From: UBA2112 sp964488555
GTDB lineage: Bacteria > Patescibacteriota > Saccharimonadia > Saccharimonadales > Saccharimonadaceae
Assembly: GCA_964488555.1 (NCBI GenBank)
Contig: CAZAUF010000006.1
Coordinates: forward strand, 1-64,000
Reading direction: 5' to 3'
DNA length: 64,000 nt
In this document: piece after piece, positions 25,363-33,949 of the stretch
Position numbering within the stretch: position 1 is the stretch's first letter
Layout of the letters: each line of letters opens with the position of its first letter
Notes under the pieces: generated by a model
Databases searched by the model: none
Seen by the model: the letters and a program-made list of their open reading frames with translations, nothing else
Told to the model about the DNA's origin: nothing
Translations under genes and position numbers: made by a program

Positions 25363-25818
25363 CTAACCGACTTTGACGACCTCGTACTTGATATCGCCCT
25401 TTGGCGTACTGATAGTCGCAGTATCACCGATCTTCTTGCCCATCAAAGCTAGGCCGATCGGAGATTCATTGCTGATCTTGCCAGCGAGAGGGTCTGCCTC
25501 TACAGGACCAACCACGTGGTACGTCACCGTCTTGCGACCCGTCTTGAGCTCAACCTTGCTACCAAGCTTCACGCTCGTGCTTCGGGTGGCAGGGATTATT
25601 TCGGCATTAAGCAGGATATCTTCGATTTCAGCAATACGGCTCTCTACCAAGCCTTGTTCTTCGCGCGCGGAATCATACTCGGCATTTTCGCTCAGATCAC
25701 CATAGTCACGCGCTTCGGCAATCTTATCAGCTATAGCACTGCGTCGGCTTTTTAGCTCAGCAAGTTCAGCTTCGAGCTCTTTCTTACCAGCATCGGTTAA
25801 TTGAAACATTTTTTTCAT
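25363..25818 (-). CDS. greA: Transcript cleavage factor GreA
   Basis: 151 residues: N-terminal coiled coil with the acidic tip ARDYGDLSENAEYDSAREEQG (the D and E that act in the RNA polymerase secondary channel) and the C-terminal FKBP-like domain with SPIGLALMGKKIGDTATI. It rescues backtracked RNA polymerase. The start at 25818 has AAGGA about 11 nt upstream; a second Met is three codons in. Confidence 0.96.
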   Translation of the reverse strand: MKKMFQLTDAGKKELEAELAELKSRRSAIADKIAEARDYGDLSENAEYDSAREEQGLVESRIAEIEDILLNAEIIPATRSTSVKLGSKVELKTGRKTVTYHVVGPVEADPLAGKISNESPIGLALMGKKIGDTATISTPKGDIKYEVVKVG

Positions 25819-25889
25819 GATAAATTGAATCCTTGTACTTGTTTGATGATATAAGCCACACCCAGCGGCACACCCTCACTCGTCTTCAG

Positions 25890-27131
25890 TTACCTCAGTT
25901 TAGCAAGAAGCTCTGACAGTGTCAACGTGAGCATTTCACCAGTAGAACGCGGCGTGTACTCATATGTATCGCTCTCCACCAGCCGATCGCTCACGGTCAC
26001 GCGGTGAGGAATTCCCATCAGCTCAGCGTCAGCAAATTTCGCTCCTGGACGCTCATCACGATCATCGTATAGCACCTCGACACCATTTGATTGCAGCTGT
26101 TCATACAAATCATCGGCACGCTTGGTTGCTTCGTCTCCGCCAATCCGCACGAGATACACCCTGTACGGTGCCACATTTTCTGGCCACACTATACCTTTGT
26201 CATCAGCAAATTTCTCGACAATCACCCCCATCACGCGCGTGATGCCAATGCCATACGACGCCAAGTAGATCGGCTTTTGCTTACCATCACTATCTGTATA
26301 GTAAACGCCCATCTGTTCTGATTTTTCGGTACCAAATTTGAATATATTGCCGACTTCGGCGCTCTTGACCGGTTTTAGTTCCGACTTATCGACGCCCAGC
26401 TCTTGAGCTGCATCGTCAAGTACTTCTTCGTTTACAGCTACAGTGTGGTCGTCGTTGACGTACAGTATATCCTCGCCAGCATCACAAATTGTCTGGAACT
26501 CATGACTAAACTTGGTAAATGCACCGCCGCTTGCAAACGTCACGAAGGTACTGTCGCCGAGACCAAAGCGTTCATAGCTTCTTTTGTATGCTTCGATGAC
26601 CTTCTCGTAGTATGTATCCATATCTTCCTGAGTGGCGTGCAGACTGTACATATCTTTCATCACGAATTCGCGTCCGCGCATGATGCCACTTTTAGCGCGT
26701 AACTCGTTACGCAGCTTGGTCTGAAACTGATAGACACTCGTCGGCAGGTCTTTATAGCTTTTGACAAACTGTTGCATCATTTCCAGAATCGCCTCTTCGT
26801 GACTCCAGCCAAATCCGACTTCTGTGTCGTCTTTGAGTTTTGATTTAAACCACACATCGACCACCTCGTCATCCCAGCGACCAGTACCCTCCCATGTCTC
26901 TCTGCGCTGCAGGCTGCTCATGATGATCTCCTGTCCGTCTACAGCATTCATTTCTTCGCGTACGATCTGTTTGATTTTTTCGACGACACGTAGACCTAGC
27001 GGCGTATAGGCATACACGCCCGCCATGACCTTGTACACATAGCCTGCTTGTATGAGTAGCTGGGCATTTCGTGCGGTTTCGTCACCAGGAACAGTTTTGC
27101 TGGTTTTGGTAAATAATTGACTAAGTCTCAT
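25890..27131 (-). CDS. proS: Prolyl-tRNA synthetase, short form
   Basis: 413 residues, much shorter than the ~570-residue bacterial ProS because the INS editing domain between motifs 2 and 3 is missing. Class II motifs are visible: motif 2 region YQFQTKLRNELRAKSGIMRGREFVMKDMYS and the motif 3 region YLASYGIGITRVMGVIVE, then the anticodon domain. Lacking the editing insert, it should not clear Ala-tRNA-Pro in cis. AGAGG precedes the ATG; it follows the CPBP gene by 10 bp in one operon with rseP. Confidence 0.94.
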   Translation of the reverse strand: MRLSQLFTKTSKTVPGDETARNAQLLIQAGYVYKVMAGVYAYTPLGLRVVEKIKQIVREEMNAVDGQEIIMSSLQRRETWEGTGRWDDEVVDVWFKSKLKDDTEVGFGWSHEEAILEMMQQFVKSYKDLPTSVYQFQTKLRNELRAKSGIMRGREFVMKDMYSLHATQEDMDTYYEKVIEAYKRSYERFGLGDSTFVTFASGGAFTKFSHEFQTICDAGEDILYVNDDHTVAVNEEVLDDAAQELGVDKSELKPVKSAEVGNIFKFGTEKSEQMGVYYTDSDGKQKPIYLASYGIGITRVMGVIVEKFADDKGIVWPENVAPYRVYLVRIGGDEATKRADDLYEQLQSNGVEVLYDDRDERPGAKFADAELMGIPHRVTVSDRLVESDTYEYTPRSTGEMLTLTLSELLAKLR

Positions 27132-27141
27132 GGATTAACCT

Positions 27142-27945
27142 CTATCCTCCGACAAGCGGACTGACAAATAAAAAGTAATACGCTATACCATTTTTGATAA
27201 TATGGACCAGCACGCCAGCCCAAATACTTCCAGTCAAACTACGCAGCCCACAAAGGAACAGACTCAGAACAAACACGTCTATGCCCACGTTCCACTGAAA
27301 ATGCGCCAGTGCAAATAGTAAACTCGTCACAATGGCTGCAGCGACCGCTGGTACGTATGTTTTTAGTTTACCATAGAGGTAGCCACGAAACAGTACCTCT
27401 TCGGCAAGCGGTGCCATGACAACAAGCGTGATAAATGCCAGTATATTGTCCATCTGACTGCCGAACGCCTTGAAGCCGACATCCTGCACTTGGTCTACAG
27501 GAAAAGCAGGAAACAGTGATATAACCATCTGAAGTACCACTGCGACGACCAGCATATATGCTATGAAAAACACTGGCGATAGCCCAATATCAGTCCACGA
27601 AATAAGTCTTTGCAGACCTAATGTCGTCAAATTAGCCGACTGCCTGCGATACACCAGATACGGCACGCCAATAACGATGGCTATTGTCAATGTATAAATC
27701 AGTGTCGCGATGGCCGTATGCATGATAGCCGGCCGCAAAAAAGTATCCACCGGCATGTGCAGCCAGTCTAAAAGTATCAACAATCCGGCAACAAGCAGAT
27801 TGCTCGCTACGAACGCCGCCGTAACCCATGCGGGAAGCAGGGCTAGCATCCGCCAATTGTAGCGACGCTTGCCGGAGCGTGACACCCTGGATAAAAGTGC
27901 CTTTGGAAGACCGTATCTCTTCTTACTGGACGAGTTTTCCGACAT
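27142..27945 (-). CDS. CPBP-family intramembrane metalloprotease
   Basis: 267 residues with about seven hydrophobic segments. The Abi/CPBP motifs are present: APLAEEVLFRGYLYG (EExxxR), LLFALAHFQWN (FxxxH) and the last segment with VLVHIIKN (HxxxN/D). Such enzymes are predicted to cut within the membrane, as in CAAX prenyl endopeptidases or bacteriocin immunity proteins. The start overlaps the rseP end by 23 bp, so it is translationally coupled with another intramembrane protease. Confidence 0.9.
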   Translation of the reverse strand: MSENSSSKKRYGLPKALLSRVSRSGKRRYNWRMLALLPAWVTAAFVASNLLVAGLLILLDWLHMPVDTFLRPAIMHTAIATLIYTLTIAIVIGVPYLVYRRQSANLTTLGLQRLISWTDIGLSPVFFIAYMLVVAVVLQMVISLFPAFPVDQVQDVGFKAFGSQMDNILAFITLVVMAPLAEEVLFRGYLYGKLKTYVPAVAAAIVTSLLFALAHFQWNVGIDVFVLSLFLCGLRSLTGSIWAGVLVHIIKNGIAYYFLFVSPLVGG

Positions 27946-29062
27946 CTGCCACCGTCACTAGTATTACCAGTAGTATCAACGTCATGAAGCCAGCAATTTG
28001 GATCTTTTCTTCGCGTTCCTTCGTCAGCTCCTTGCGTAACAGACGAAATGCCGTCATCGTAAACCACCTGCCTCCATCGAGTGCCGGTATCGGGAGCATG
28101 TTCATGATAGCAAGAGCCAGTGAGATATTCGCGATCAGGAATATCAACCATGTAAAGCCGCTTTCAACGCCAGCAGGAAAGATAATCGCCAATATACCCA
28201 CCGGTCCCGCGACACTGTTACTTGCTGCGGCGACCTCGGCACTACCCGCGTCGCGGACTGCCGGATCAGGACTGAACTGAGAAACCATACCCCCCACAAG
28301 CCCACCCAAAAGACCGCCTATGCCCTTGAATGTCTCCCAGGTAAACTGACCTGCGGTCGCAACGCCCACGATTGGTGCCGACCATGTGGACTGAGTAATT
28401 GTCGGTTGCAGAAGACTCGCACCAAACAGCACATCACCACTCTCACGTAGCGTTACCTTGGTTGTCGATTCCGTCCCGCCGCGATTATAAATGACTTCAA
28501 CTGTTTGCCCTCTGTACTCGTGTGTCAAATCTATGAAATCCTGCGGTGTTTCTACCTCTCGTCCAGCGAAGCGCACAATCTTGTCACGAGACTCCATGCC
28601 AGCCTCCGCAGCAGGATAATCATCACTGATAGCACCGAGCTGCACTGGCTGCAACACGACCTTCGTGTCACCCTCCATGGCGAATTGATTATTGATAACC
28701 TGTGGCAATCCTGTAATCGCTAATATAGTAAACAGCACTGCCGCCGTCAGCCAGTTGATGAACACGCCAGCCAGTAAAATCTTTGTCTTTACCCAAAAGC
28801 TCGCGGCACCATAATCACCCTTTTTGCTCGCCGCGTCATGCTCACCCTGCATTTTCACAAAACCGCCAAGAGGCAGCCAGTTGATACTGAACAATATCTT
28901 GTTCTTGAGTTTTTTACCCCATGCACGTGGCGGAAATCCGATGCCGAATTCCTCGACAACCACACCGTTACGTCGAGCGACGATGGCATGGCCTAATTCA
29001 TGTAGCACGACCAACACGGTCAAGGCCAGCACGCCGACGATAATTCCCACGAATATATCCAT
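27923..29062 (-). CDS. rseP: Site-2-type intramembrane zinc protease RseP
   Basis: 379 residues: zinc motif HELGH at about residue 21 in TM1, one PDZ domain (about 125-205), and the third zinc ligand region in NMLPIPALDGGRW. One PDZ instead of the two of the E. coli protein. It cleaves anti-sigma factors or remnant signal peptides; no anti-sigma gene is in the window. TATACT (29071-29076) lies 8 nt before the ATG, so the mRNA is probably leaderless. First gene of the rseP-CPBP-proS operon. Confidence 0.94.
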   Translation of the reverse strand: MDIFVGIIVGVLALTVLVVLHELGHAIVARRNGVVVEEFGIGFPPRAWGKKLKNKILFSINWLPLGGFVKMQGEHDAASKKGDYGAASFWVKTKILLAGVFINWLTAAVLFTILAITGLPQVINNQFAMEGDTKVVLQPVQLGAISDDYPAAEAGMESRDKIVRFAGREVETPQDFIDLTHEYRGQTVEVIYNRGGTESTTKVTLRESGDVLFGASLLQPTITQSTWSAPIVGVATAGQFTWETFKGIGGLLGGLVGGMVSQFSPDPAVRDAGSAEVAAASNSVAGPVGILAIIFPAGVESGFTWLIFLIANISLALAIMNMLPIPALDGGRWFTMTAFRLLRKELTKEREEKIQIAGFMTLILLVILVTVADVGKLVQ

Positions 29063-29094
29063 TGTTACCCAGTATACAGTCCGCTAAAAGAAAA

Positions 29095-29649
29095 CTAAAG
29101 CGTTAAGATATCTTTTTCTTTGTTCTTGAATGCGGCGTCGATCTTACCCTGGTAATCACTCATCAGACGATCGATTTCTTTTTCGACTGCCTTGAAATCA
29201 TCTTCCGTCAGTGTCTTGGCGTCTTTTTGTCGCTTCGCCTCTTGCAGTGCATCCTGGCGCACTTGACGCATAGCAATACGAGCCTCTTCTACCTTTTCGC
29301 TGGCTTGTTTGACAATTTGGCGACGACGTTCTTCGGTCAATGCCGGTACTGGTACACGGACGACGCGACCGTCGTCAGACGGATTAAGACCAAGAGACTG
29401 ATCGTTGCGGATAGCAGCACTGATCGCGTTGATATTTGAAGGGTCAAATGGTGTGATCTGAAGCAACTGCGGCTCTGGTGCCGTCACGTTTGCCGCCTGA
29501 TTCAACGGCAGCACGGTGCCGTATACTTCAACTTTTATACCGTCGAGCATGCTTGGTTGCGCGCGACCGGTCTGCACTTTGCGGAGCTCACCCTCGAAAT
29601 GCTCGAGAGCAGCTGTCATTTTGAGTTCATATGGATCCGTATCAAACAT
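29095..29649 (-). CDS. frr: Ribosome recycling factor
   Basis: 184 residues with the RRF signature: GRAQPSMLDGIKVEVYGT, LNQAANVTAPEP, then RRQIVKQASEKVEEARIAMRQVRQDA. It splits post-termination ribosomes with EF-G. TATACT lies 6 nt before the ATG, with TTAAGA 17 bp further up. Its stop is 32 bp before the start of rseP, which appears to have its own promoter. Confidence 0.97.
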   Translation of the reverse strand: MFDTDPYELKMTAALEHFEGELRKVQTGRAQPSMLDGIKVEVYGTVLPLNQAANVTAPEPQLLQITPFDPSNINAISAAIRNDQSLGLNPSDDGRVVRVPVPALTEERRRQIVKQASEKVEEARIAMRQVRQDALQEAKRQKDAKTLTEDDFKAVEKEIDRLMSDYQGKIDAAFKNKEKDILTL

Positions 29650-29655
29650 GTTTCT

Positions 29656-29684
29656 AGTATAGCAGGAGCTGTAGGTTTTCTTAA
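29656..29684 (-). promoter_or_regulatory. frr promoter
   Basis: TTAAGA, 17 bp, TATACT with extended TGC. The -10 ends 6 nt before the ATG. Confidence 0.75.
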
Positions 29685-29737
29685 CACCTGTAAGGCTTTA
29701 CTTTTCTGCGGTTTGCGGTACAGTCTATGCGATAGAG

Positions 29738-30676
29738 ATGAGTGTCGAGCATTCGTATAGCAGGACAGGTGAAATCCTCCAGGGAGATGATGGTGATTTC
29801 CAGGTGGAGATCGTTCAATGGCACAAGCCAAGCGGTCGTAAAAAGGCAGCCGTGCTGAAAACGATGCAGGATTCGATACTCGAACGACGACGTGGCGGCT
29901 TTGCCAATGAATCAGTCGGTACGCATGCGTTTCGAAAACTCGCAAATGAACACCCTGAATGGGGTCTCGTCGTCCCACGTACGTATGCCGAGGGGGACAC
30001 ATGGTCTATCCGTCGATTTATGAAGGGAGAGCCCCTTCTGAGGGAAGGAACTGAGTTTGATGACATCGACGAAACGAACCGTCGCCTGGGCAAGCTGGCT
30101 CGCCTTCTCGCCATGATTGATCAGGTTGAACCTGACATTTCGGCACCGGACGATCCGTGGAACTCTGCACCGTACAACAATATGCTGGTACGCATGCCAA
30201 AATGGGCGGTAGACCCCATAGAAAAAGGCCTTCTCCACCCCGACGACCTCGACGCGACAATCGATCTCATCACCAACAATGAACCCCACCTTGTGCCTCG
30301 CTACGCCCATGGTGACCTCATGCCGTACGCACATGTTTTGGTACGACCGGATGACCGTCTTGCGTTTATTGACTTCGAGCACTATAGCGCGCGAAAGCCC
30401 CGCTACTACGACGCCGCTTACTGTTATGCGCAGATGTACACCAAAGTAGACGACTCTTCTCTCGCCGTGAATTTTATGGAAAAATTTCTTGATGCCGCCG
30501 ACTCTGTCGAGCACCAGTCTGAACAAATGATGACTGTCCTATCCCAGCGCGCAATCCGTCTTTTCTTCGACTCAGCATTCGAAAATCGCACCCTTGATGA
30601 TCTGAAAGTCCGCAAAACTCAGCAGCTACTCGATCTCACTCTCGCCAGTGATCTGCGCGCGCTCACCAACCCTTAA
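29738..30676 (+). CDS. Aminoglycoside-phosphotransferase-like kinase fold
   Basis: 312 residues. RYAHGDLMPYAHVLV and LAFIDFEHYSARKPRYYDAA match the catalytic loop (HGD) and the metal-binding D of the APH/choline-kinase superfamily. The Asn usually found five residues after the catalytic Asp (HGDLxxxN) is replaced by Ala-His, so activity is uncertain. The N-terminal lobe is recognisable only by a Lys in AAVLKTM. No substrate can be assigned; a phosphate-transfer enzyme or degenerate homolog. Confidence 0.65.
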   Translation: MSVEHSYSRTGEILQGDDGDFQVEIVQWHKPSGRKKAAVLKTMQDSILERRRGGFANESVGTHAFRKLANEHPEWGLVVPRTYAEGDTWSIRRFMKGEPLLREGTEFDDIDETNRRLGKLARLLAMIDQVEPDISAPDDPWNSAPYNNMLVRMPKWAVDPIEKGLLHPDDLDATIDLITNNEPHLVPRYAHGDLMPYAHVLVRPDDRLAFIDFEHYSARKPRYYDAAYCYAQMYTKVDDSSLAVNFMEKFLDAADSVEHQSEQMMTVLSQRAIRLFFDSAFENRTLDDLKVRKTQQLLDLTLASDLRALTNP

Positions 30677-30705
30677 TCATCATGGTCATGCTATCATAGC
30701 AGTAC

Positions 30706-31473
30706 ATGATAAAGGTACTGAGCTACAATCTACGCGACGGTGCAAAAGATACGTACGACAGCCTTGTGACTTTCATCAATGCCGAAAAACCCGATATTTT
30801 ATGTCTTCAAGAAGCAAACGGTTGGAACGAAAAAGCACCATCACGGGTGGAAGCCTTCGCTCAAGCAACAGGTTTTCATGAATGGCGTGTTGGCCACAGC
30901 AACACCGATTTTGATCTCATTACCTTTTCACGCCTGCCCATCGCCTCCAGTCAAACTGCCACCAGTGGCTTCTGGCACTCAGCACTGCAGACCGTCGTGA
31001 CATGGGATTCCATGCAGCTGTCTATATGGAATGTTCACCTGGACCCTCGCACGCCACAGAACCGTATCGCAGAAGTGGAGCGACTCATCGCGGCTATCGG
31101 TAACAATGGCTATACTCTTGTGGCTGGCGACTTAAACAGCATCAGTATGTCAGACTCCTATCCGCCAGACCTGCTGAACAAATTACTTGCTCGCGACATT
31201 GAGAAATTCGGCACAAATCAGCTGTCTTTTGATGAGCTCACGTGCTTGACCGAAGCAGGTTTTGTAGACGTAGCCGCGCAGGCGCGTACCACAGAACCAA
31301 CCGTCCCCACACCTGCAAACGATGACGACGATCATGCCATTCCACTTCGGCTGGACTACATCCTCACCACCCCCGAGCTCAGTCATTTGTGTACAAATGT
31401 TTCCGTGATCAAAAGCAACTTGACTGATCACATATCCGATCACTATCCTGTCGTCATGACGTTGAAAAACTAA
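30706..31473 (+). CDS. Endonuclease/exonuclease/phosphatase-fold enzyme
   Basis: 255 residues. The EEP superfamily motifs are in order: LSYNLRDG (Asn), CLQEANGW (catalytic Glu), WNVHLDPR, VAGDLNSI (Asp and Asn) and SDHISDHYPVV (Asp-His). All metal and catalytic residues are present, so it should hydrolyse a phosphodiester or phosphoester, but DNase, RNase or lipid phosphatase roles cannot be separated. No signal peptide. TATCAT lies 8 nt before the ATG, suggesting a leaderless mRNA. Confidence 0.85.
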   Translation: MIKVLSYNLRDGAKDTYDSLVTFINAEKPDILCLQEANGWNEKAPSRVEAFAQATGFHEWRVGHSNTDFDLITFSRLPIASSQTATSGFWHSALQTVVTWDSMQLSIWNVHLDPRTPQNRIAEVERLIAAIGNNGYTLVAGDLNSISMSDSYPPDLLNKLLARDIEKFGTNQLSFDELTCLTEAGFVDVAAQARTTEPTVPTPANDDDDHAIPLRLDYILTTPELSHLCTNVSVIKSNLTDHISDHYPVVMTLKN

Positions 31474-31502
31474 AACGACCTCGCTGAAGTCAAGGTCGTT
31501 TT
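31472..31502. terminator. Bidirectional terminator
   Basis: AAAACGACCT and AGGTCGTTTT form a 10-bp stem with A/T tails on each side. It separates the EEP gene from the convergent tsf. Confidence 0.85.
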
Positions 31503-31516
31503 ATGTCGCGAAACGA

Positions 31517-32113
31517 TTATTCGTTGACGCCAAGCTCGATGCGTTTGAACTGAGACACGCGAATGTTTTCGCCGTTCAGCGCGATTTGTTCCTTGATGCG
31601 CTCACCGACAGTCTTGCTGTCATCAAGCACAAAAACTTGTTCGCTGAGAACCTGCTCGGCAAAGTGCTTTTTCAATTGTCCTTCGACGATTTTTTCCGCC
31701 ATCTCGGCTGGCTTGTCCTTCAGCGAATCACTTTCAAGCAGCTCCTTCTTCTTTGCCTCATACTCCTCGGCAGGAATATCCTCGACCGTTGAGTACTTTG
31801 GTGCCATAGCGGCAATCTGCATCGCCATTTGGTGCGCAAACTCCTTGAACTCTGGCAGACGAGCCACAAAATCAGTTTCGCAGTTTACCTCCACGACCAC
31901 ACCTATGCGGTTACTGTGAACATAGCTGTCAATGATACCCTCGCGGGTTTCACGATCACCTTTCTTCTCGGCTTTTGTCAGACCCTTTTTGCGAAGTGCC
32001 TCAAGGGCCTTATCAAAGTTACCATCTGCCTCGACAAGCGCATTCTTAGCATCCGTCAAACCGATACCGGTTAGCTCCTTTAGTTTCTTGATGTCTTCGA
32101 CGTTGATTGACAT
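31517..32113 (-). CDS. tsf: Elongation factor Ts, short form
   Basis: 198 residues from the ATG at 32113 (MSINVEDIKK). The UBA-like N-domain with ELTGIGLTDAKNALVEADGNFDKALE and the core motif NCETDFVAR are present. The frame extends upstream inside rpsB, but AAGGAGG lies 7 nt before this ATG, whose A overlaps the last base of the rpsB stop (TAATG). One core subdomain is missing compared with the ~280-residue enterobacterial form, as in Thermus. Confidence 0.96.
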   Translation of the reverse strand: MSINVEDIKKLKELTGIGLTDAKNALVEADGNFDKALEALRKKGLTKAEKKGDRETREGIIDSYVHSNRIGVVVEVNCETDFVARLPEFKEFAHQMAMQIAAMAPKYSTVEDIPAEEYEAKKKELLESDSLKDKPAEMAEKIVEGQLKKHFAEQVLSEQVFVLDDSKTVGERIKEQIALNGENIRVSQFKRIELGVNE

Positions 32114-32814
32114 TATGCTGCCTCCTTTTTGCCTACACCTTCTGCTACGGCTGCGCTGAAGTAATCGCACAGCAACTGGATACCCTTGATAGCATCATCG
32201 TTACCCGGTACGACGTGACTGACTGGTGAAGGATCAGCATTGGTGTCTACCACACCGACGACCGGGATACCCAGGACGTTCGCTTCTTTGACGGCATTGT
32301 GGTCGACCAATACATCGACAACGACGACTGCGCCAGGACGACCGTTCATGTTTTTGATACCACCATACTTGACGTTCAGCTCTTCGATCTCTTCACTAAA
32401 ACGCTGTACTTCAAGTTTGTTGTAGCGTTTCTCCAGGTCACCGCTTTCCATGCGACGCTCCAGGTCTTTTAGTTTTTTGATCTGTTGATTGACCGTGTTT
32501 GCGTTCGTCAACATACCACCAATCCAGCGCTCGGTCACATATGGTTGACCAGCTTTTTCAGCAGCTGCTTTGACAGCATCACGAGCTTGCTTCTTGGTAC
32601 CGACAAACAGTACTTGCTTGCCACTGGCAGCAACGCTCGTCAGAAATGGCAATGTCTTGTCCAAAGCCTCGACAGTCTTCGTCAAGTCGATGATGTGACT
32701 ATCCTGACGTTTGCTATGAATGTATGGCGCCATCTTGGGGTGCCAACGACTCGTTTTGTGTCCAAAGTGAACACCAGCTTCGAGCAGCTGTTTAATATCA
32801 ACCTCTACGGCCAT
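32113..32814 (-). CDS. rpsB: 30S ribosomal protein S2
   Basis: 233 residues with the S2 signatures LLEAGVHFGHKTSRWHPKM, the RWIGGMLTN box and VVDTNADPSPVSHVVPGNDDA. The leader of about 90 nt contains AAGGAG 9 nt before the ATG and a short hairpin (TCCGC/GCGGA) that could bind S2 for autoregulation, as known for other rpsB leaders. Co-transcribed with tsf, the usual arrangement. Confidence 0.97.
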   Translation of the reverse strand: MAVEVDIKQLLEAGVHFGHKTSRWHPKMAPYIHSKRQDSHIIDLTKTVEALDKTLPFLTSVAASGKQVLFVGTKKQARDAVKAAAEKAGQPYVTERWIGGMLTNANTVNQQIKKLKDLERRMESGDLEKRYNKLEVQRFSEEIEELNVKYGGIKNMNGRPGAVVVVDVLVDHNAVKEANVLGIPVVGVVDTNADPSPVSHVVPGNDDAIKGIQLLCDYFSAAVAEGVGKKEAA

Positions 32815-32909
32815 GATATTACTCCTTATTCCTCACCGTCCGTCCCGATTCCGCCAGCTAGCGGACAGGAGTATGCGAACGATTGTGTCATTAAAGTTAT
32901 TACTCGCTT

Positions 32910-32938
32910 ACTATAACAGAGGTGCCTTATCAAGTCAA
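32910..32938 (-). promoter_or_regulatory. rpsB promoter
   Basis: TTGACT, 17 bp, TATAGT. It gives a leader of about 90 nt. Confidence 0.85.
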
Positions 32939-32968
32939 CAGATGTTCGATCTTTTCAGCTTTCGAGTG

Positions 32969-32997
32969 TTACGCGAAAAAACCGTTAGTGTTATACT
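32969..32997 (+). promoter_or_regulatory. Promoter of the iron-permease-family gene
   Basis: TTACGC, 17 bp, TATACT with extended TGT. The -10 ends 9 nt before the ATG at 33007. Confidence 0.75.
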
Positions 32998-33006
32998 TAG
33001 CTCATT

Positions 33007-33513
33007 ATGAAAAACGTATTCCGCATCGCAGCCAACCGTATATCTCTCTGGACCGGTAGTGCCACTGTTTTTCTTGGTGCTGTCGCTATCGTACTCCTCT
33101 GGGCAGTTACCGGGCCCATGTTTAATTATTCTGACACGTGGCAACTGGTGATCAACACCGGCACGACAATTGTCACCTTTCTGATGGTTTTTTTGATTCA
33201 GAACACGCAAAACCGTGATGGCAAAGCCGTCCAGCTGAAGCTAGACGAACTCATCCGCGCGACCAAGGGTGCTCGACACACCTATGTCGGCCTGGAAGAT
33301 CTGAGTGATTTAGAGCTCGCCGAACTAGACAAAGAGTTCAAGCTTTTGGTCCAAAACCCCAGCACTGTGCGCGCACTCAATAAACTGCACGAAAAAATTG
33401 AAGCTGAAAATGCTCGTCGCACAGGTATTCGCGAAGCTGCGGTGCGTATGCTTCGCCATACACAAACCGTCACACTATCTCGTCGCGATCGTGACAAGAA
33501 TCGCACCAGATAG
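33007..33513 (+). CDS. Low-affinity iron permease family membrane protein
   Basis: 168 residues: two TM segments (about 18-42 and 50-66) and a long charged cytoplasmic tail. WQLVINTGTTIVTFLMVFLIQNTQNRD followed by KLDELIRA is the hallmark of the family annotated as low-affinity iron permease (PF04120). The function is weakly established, and transport by a two-TM protein is doubtful. Probably leaderless. The basic C-terminal tail (SRRDRDKNRTR) is unremarkable. It precedes rpmE2, which has its own promoter. Confidence 0.88.
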   Translation: MKNVFRIAANRISLWTGSATVFLGAVAIVLLWAVTGPMFNYSDTWQLVINTGTTIVTFLMVFLIQNTQNRDGKAVQLKLDELIRATKGARHTYVGLEDLSDLELAELDKEFKLLVQNPSTVRALNKLHEKIEAENARRTGIREAAVRMLRHTQTVTLSRRDRDKNRTR

Positions 33514-33519
33514 TCACCC

Positions 33520-33548
33520 TTTACAATTCGGCAAAAAACAGATACAAT
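33520..33548 (+). promoter_or_regulatory. rpmE2 promoter
   Basis: TTTACA, 17 bp, TACAAT. The -10 ends 9 nt before the ATG. Confidence 0.8.
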
Positions 33549-33557
33549 AGTCCGGAT

Positions 33558-33887
33558 ATGAAAAGCAGTATACATCCAACAACATACCGCCCCGTCGTAT
33601 TTAGCGACGATCAGGCTGGATTTGCCTTTCTGACCCAGTCAACCGCCGCAAGCGATGAGACTATTAAATGGGAAGATGGCAACGAATACCCACTCGTCAA
33701 GGTACACATCAGTAGTGCCTCTCACCCATATTTCACCGGTGAGGAAAAAATCATCGACACCGAGGGTCGTGTTGATCGCTTCAAGGCTCGTGCAGCTGCT
33801 GCCGAAGCTCGCCGCGCGCAATTGGCCAACAAAGCAAAGAAGGTCAATGCTGCCGCTGCCAAAAAATCTTCTGCAACGGAAAAATAG
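33558..33887 (+). CDS. rpmE2: 50S ribosomal protein L31 type B
   Basis: 109 residues. YRPVVFSDDQAGFAFLTQST, then WEDGNEYPLVKVHISSASHP, is the type B (zinc-free, C-minus) L31 signature; no CxxC is present. The last ~35 residues (from AAAAEARRAQ) are an Ala/Lys-rich extension beyond the usual ~85-residue length, perhaps an rRNA-binding tail. No classical zinc L31 is in the window. Ends with a strong terminator. Confidence 0.95.
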   Translation: MKSSIHPTTYRPVVFSDDQAGFAFLTQSTAASDETIKWEDGNEYPLVKVHISSASHPYFTGEEKIIDTEGRVDRFKARAAAAEARRAQLANKAKKVNAAAAKKSSATEK

Positions 33888-33900
33888 CGAACGTTACAAA

Positions 33901-33929
33901 AGGGGTCGCGTAGCAGCGACCTCTTTTTG
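33901..33929 (+). terminator. rpmE2 terminator
   Basis: AGGGGTCGC and GCGACCTCT pair (one G-U) and are followed by five T. The prfA -10 begins two bases after the T-tract. Confidence 0.85.
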
Positions 33930-33930
33930 G

Positions 33931-33936
33931 TACAAT
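33931..33936 (+). promoter_or_regulatory. prfA -10 box
   Basis: TACAAT directly after the rpmE2 terminator; the -35 region falls in the terminator stem and is weak. The apparent ATG at 33935 is part of this box, so the prfA start is set at 33950. Confidence 0.55.
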
Positions 33937-33949
33937 GAGAACATATTAT

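Noticed and set aside
25510..25525. ACCACGTGGT palindrome as parS
   Set aside because: Lies within greA codons and lacks the outer TGTT/AACA arms.
32114..32170. N-terminal extension of EF-Ts
   Set aside because: It lies inside rpsB; AAGGAGG and TAATG fix the start at 32113, which also matches the family.
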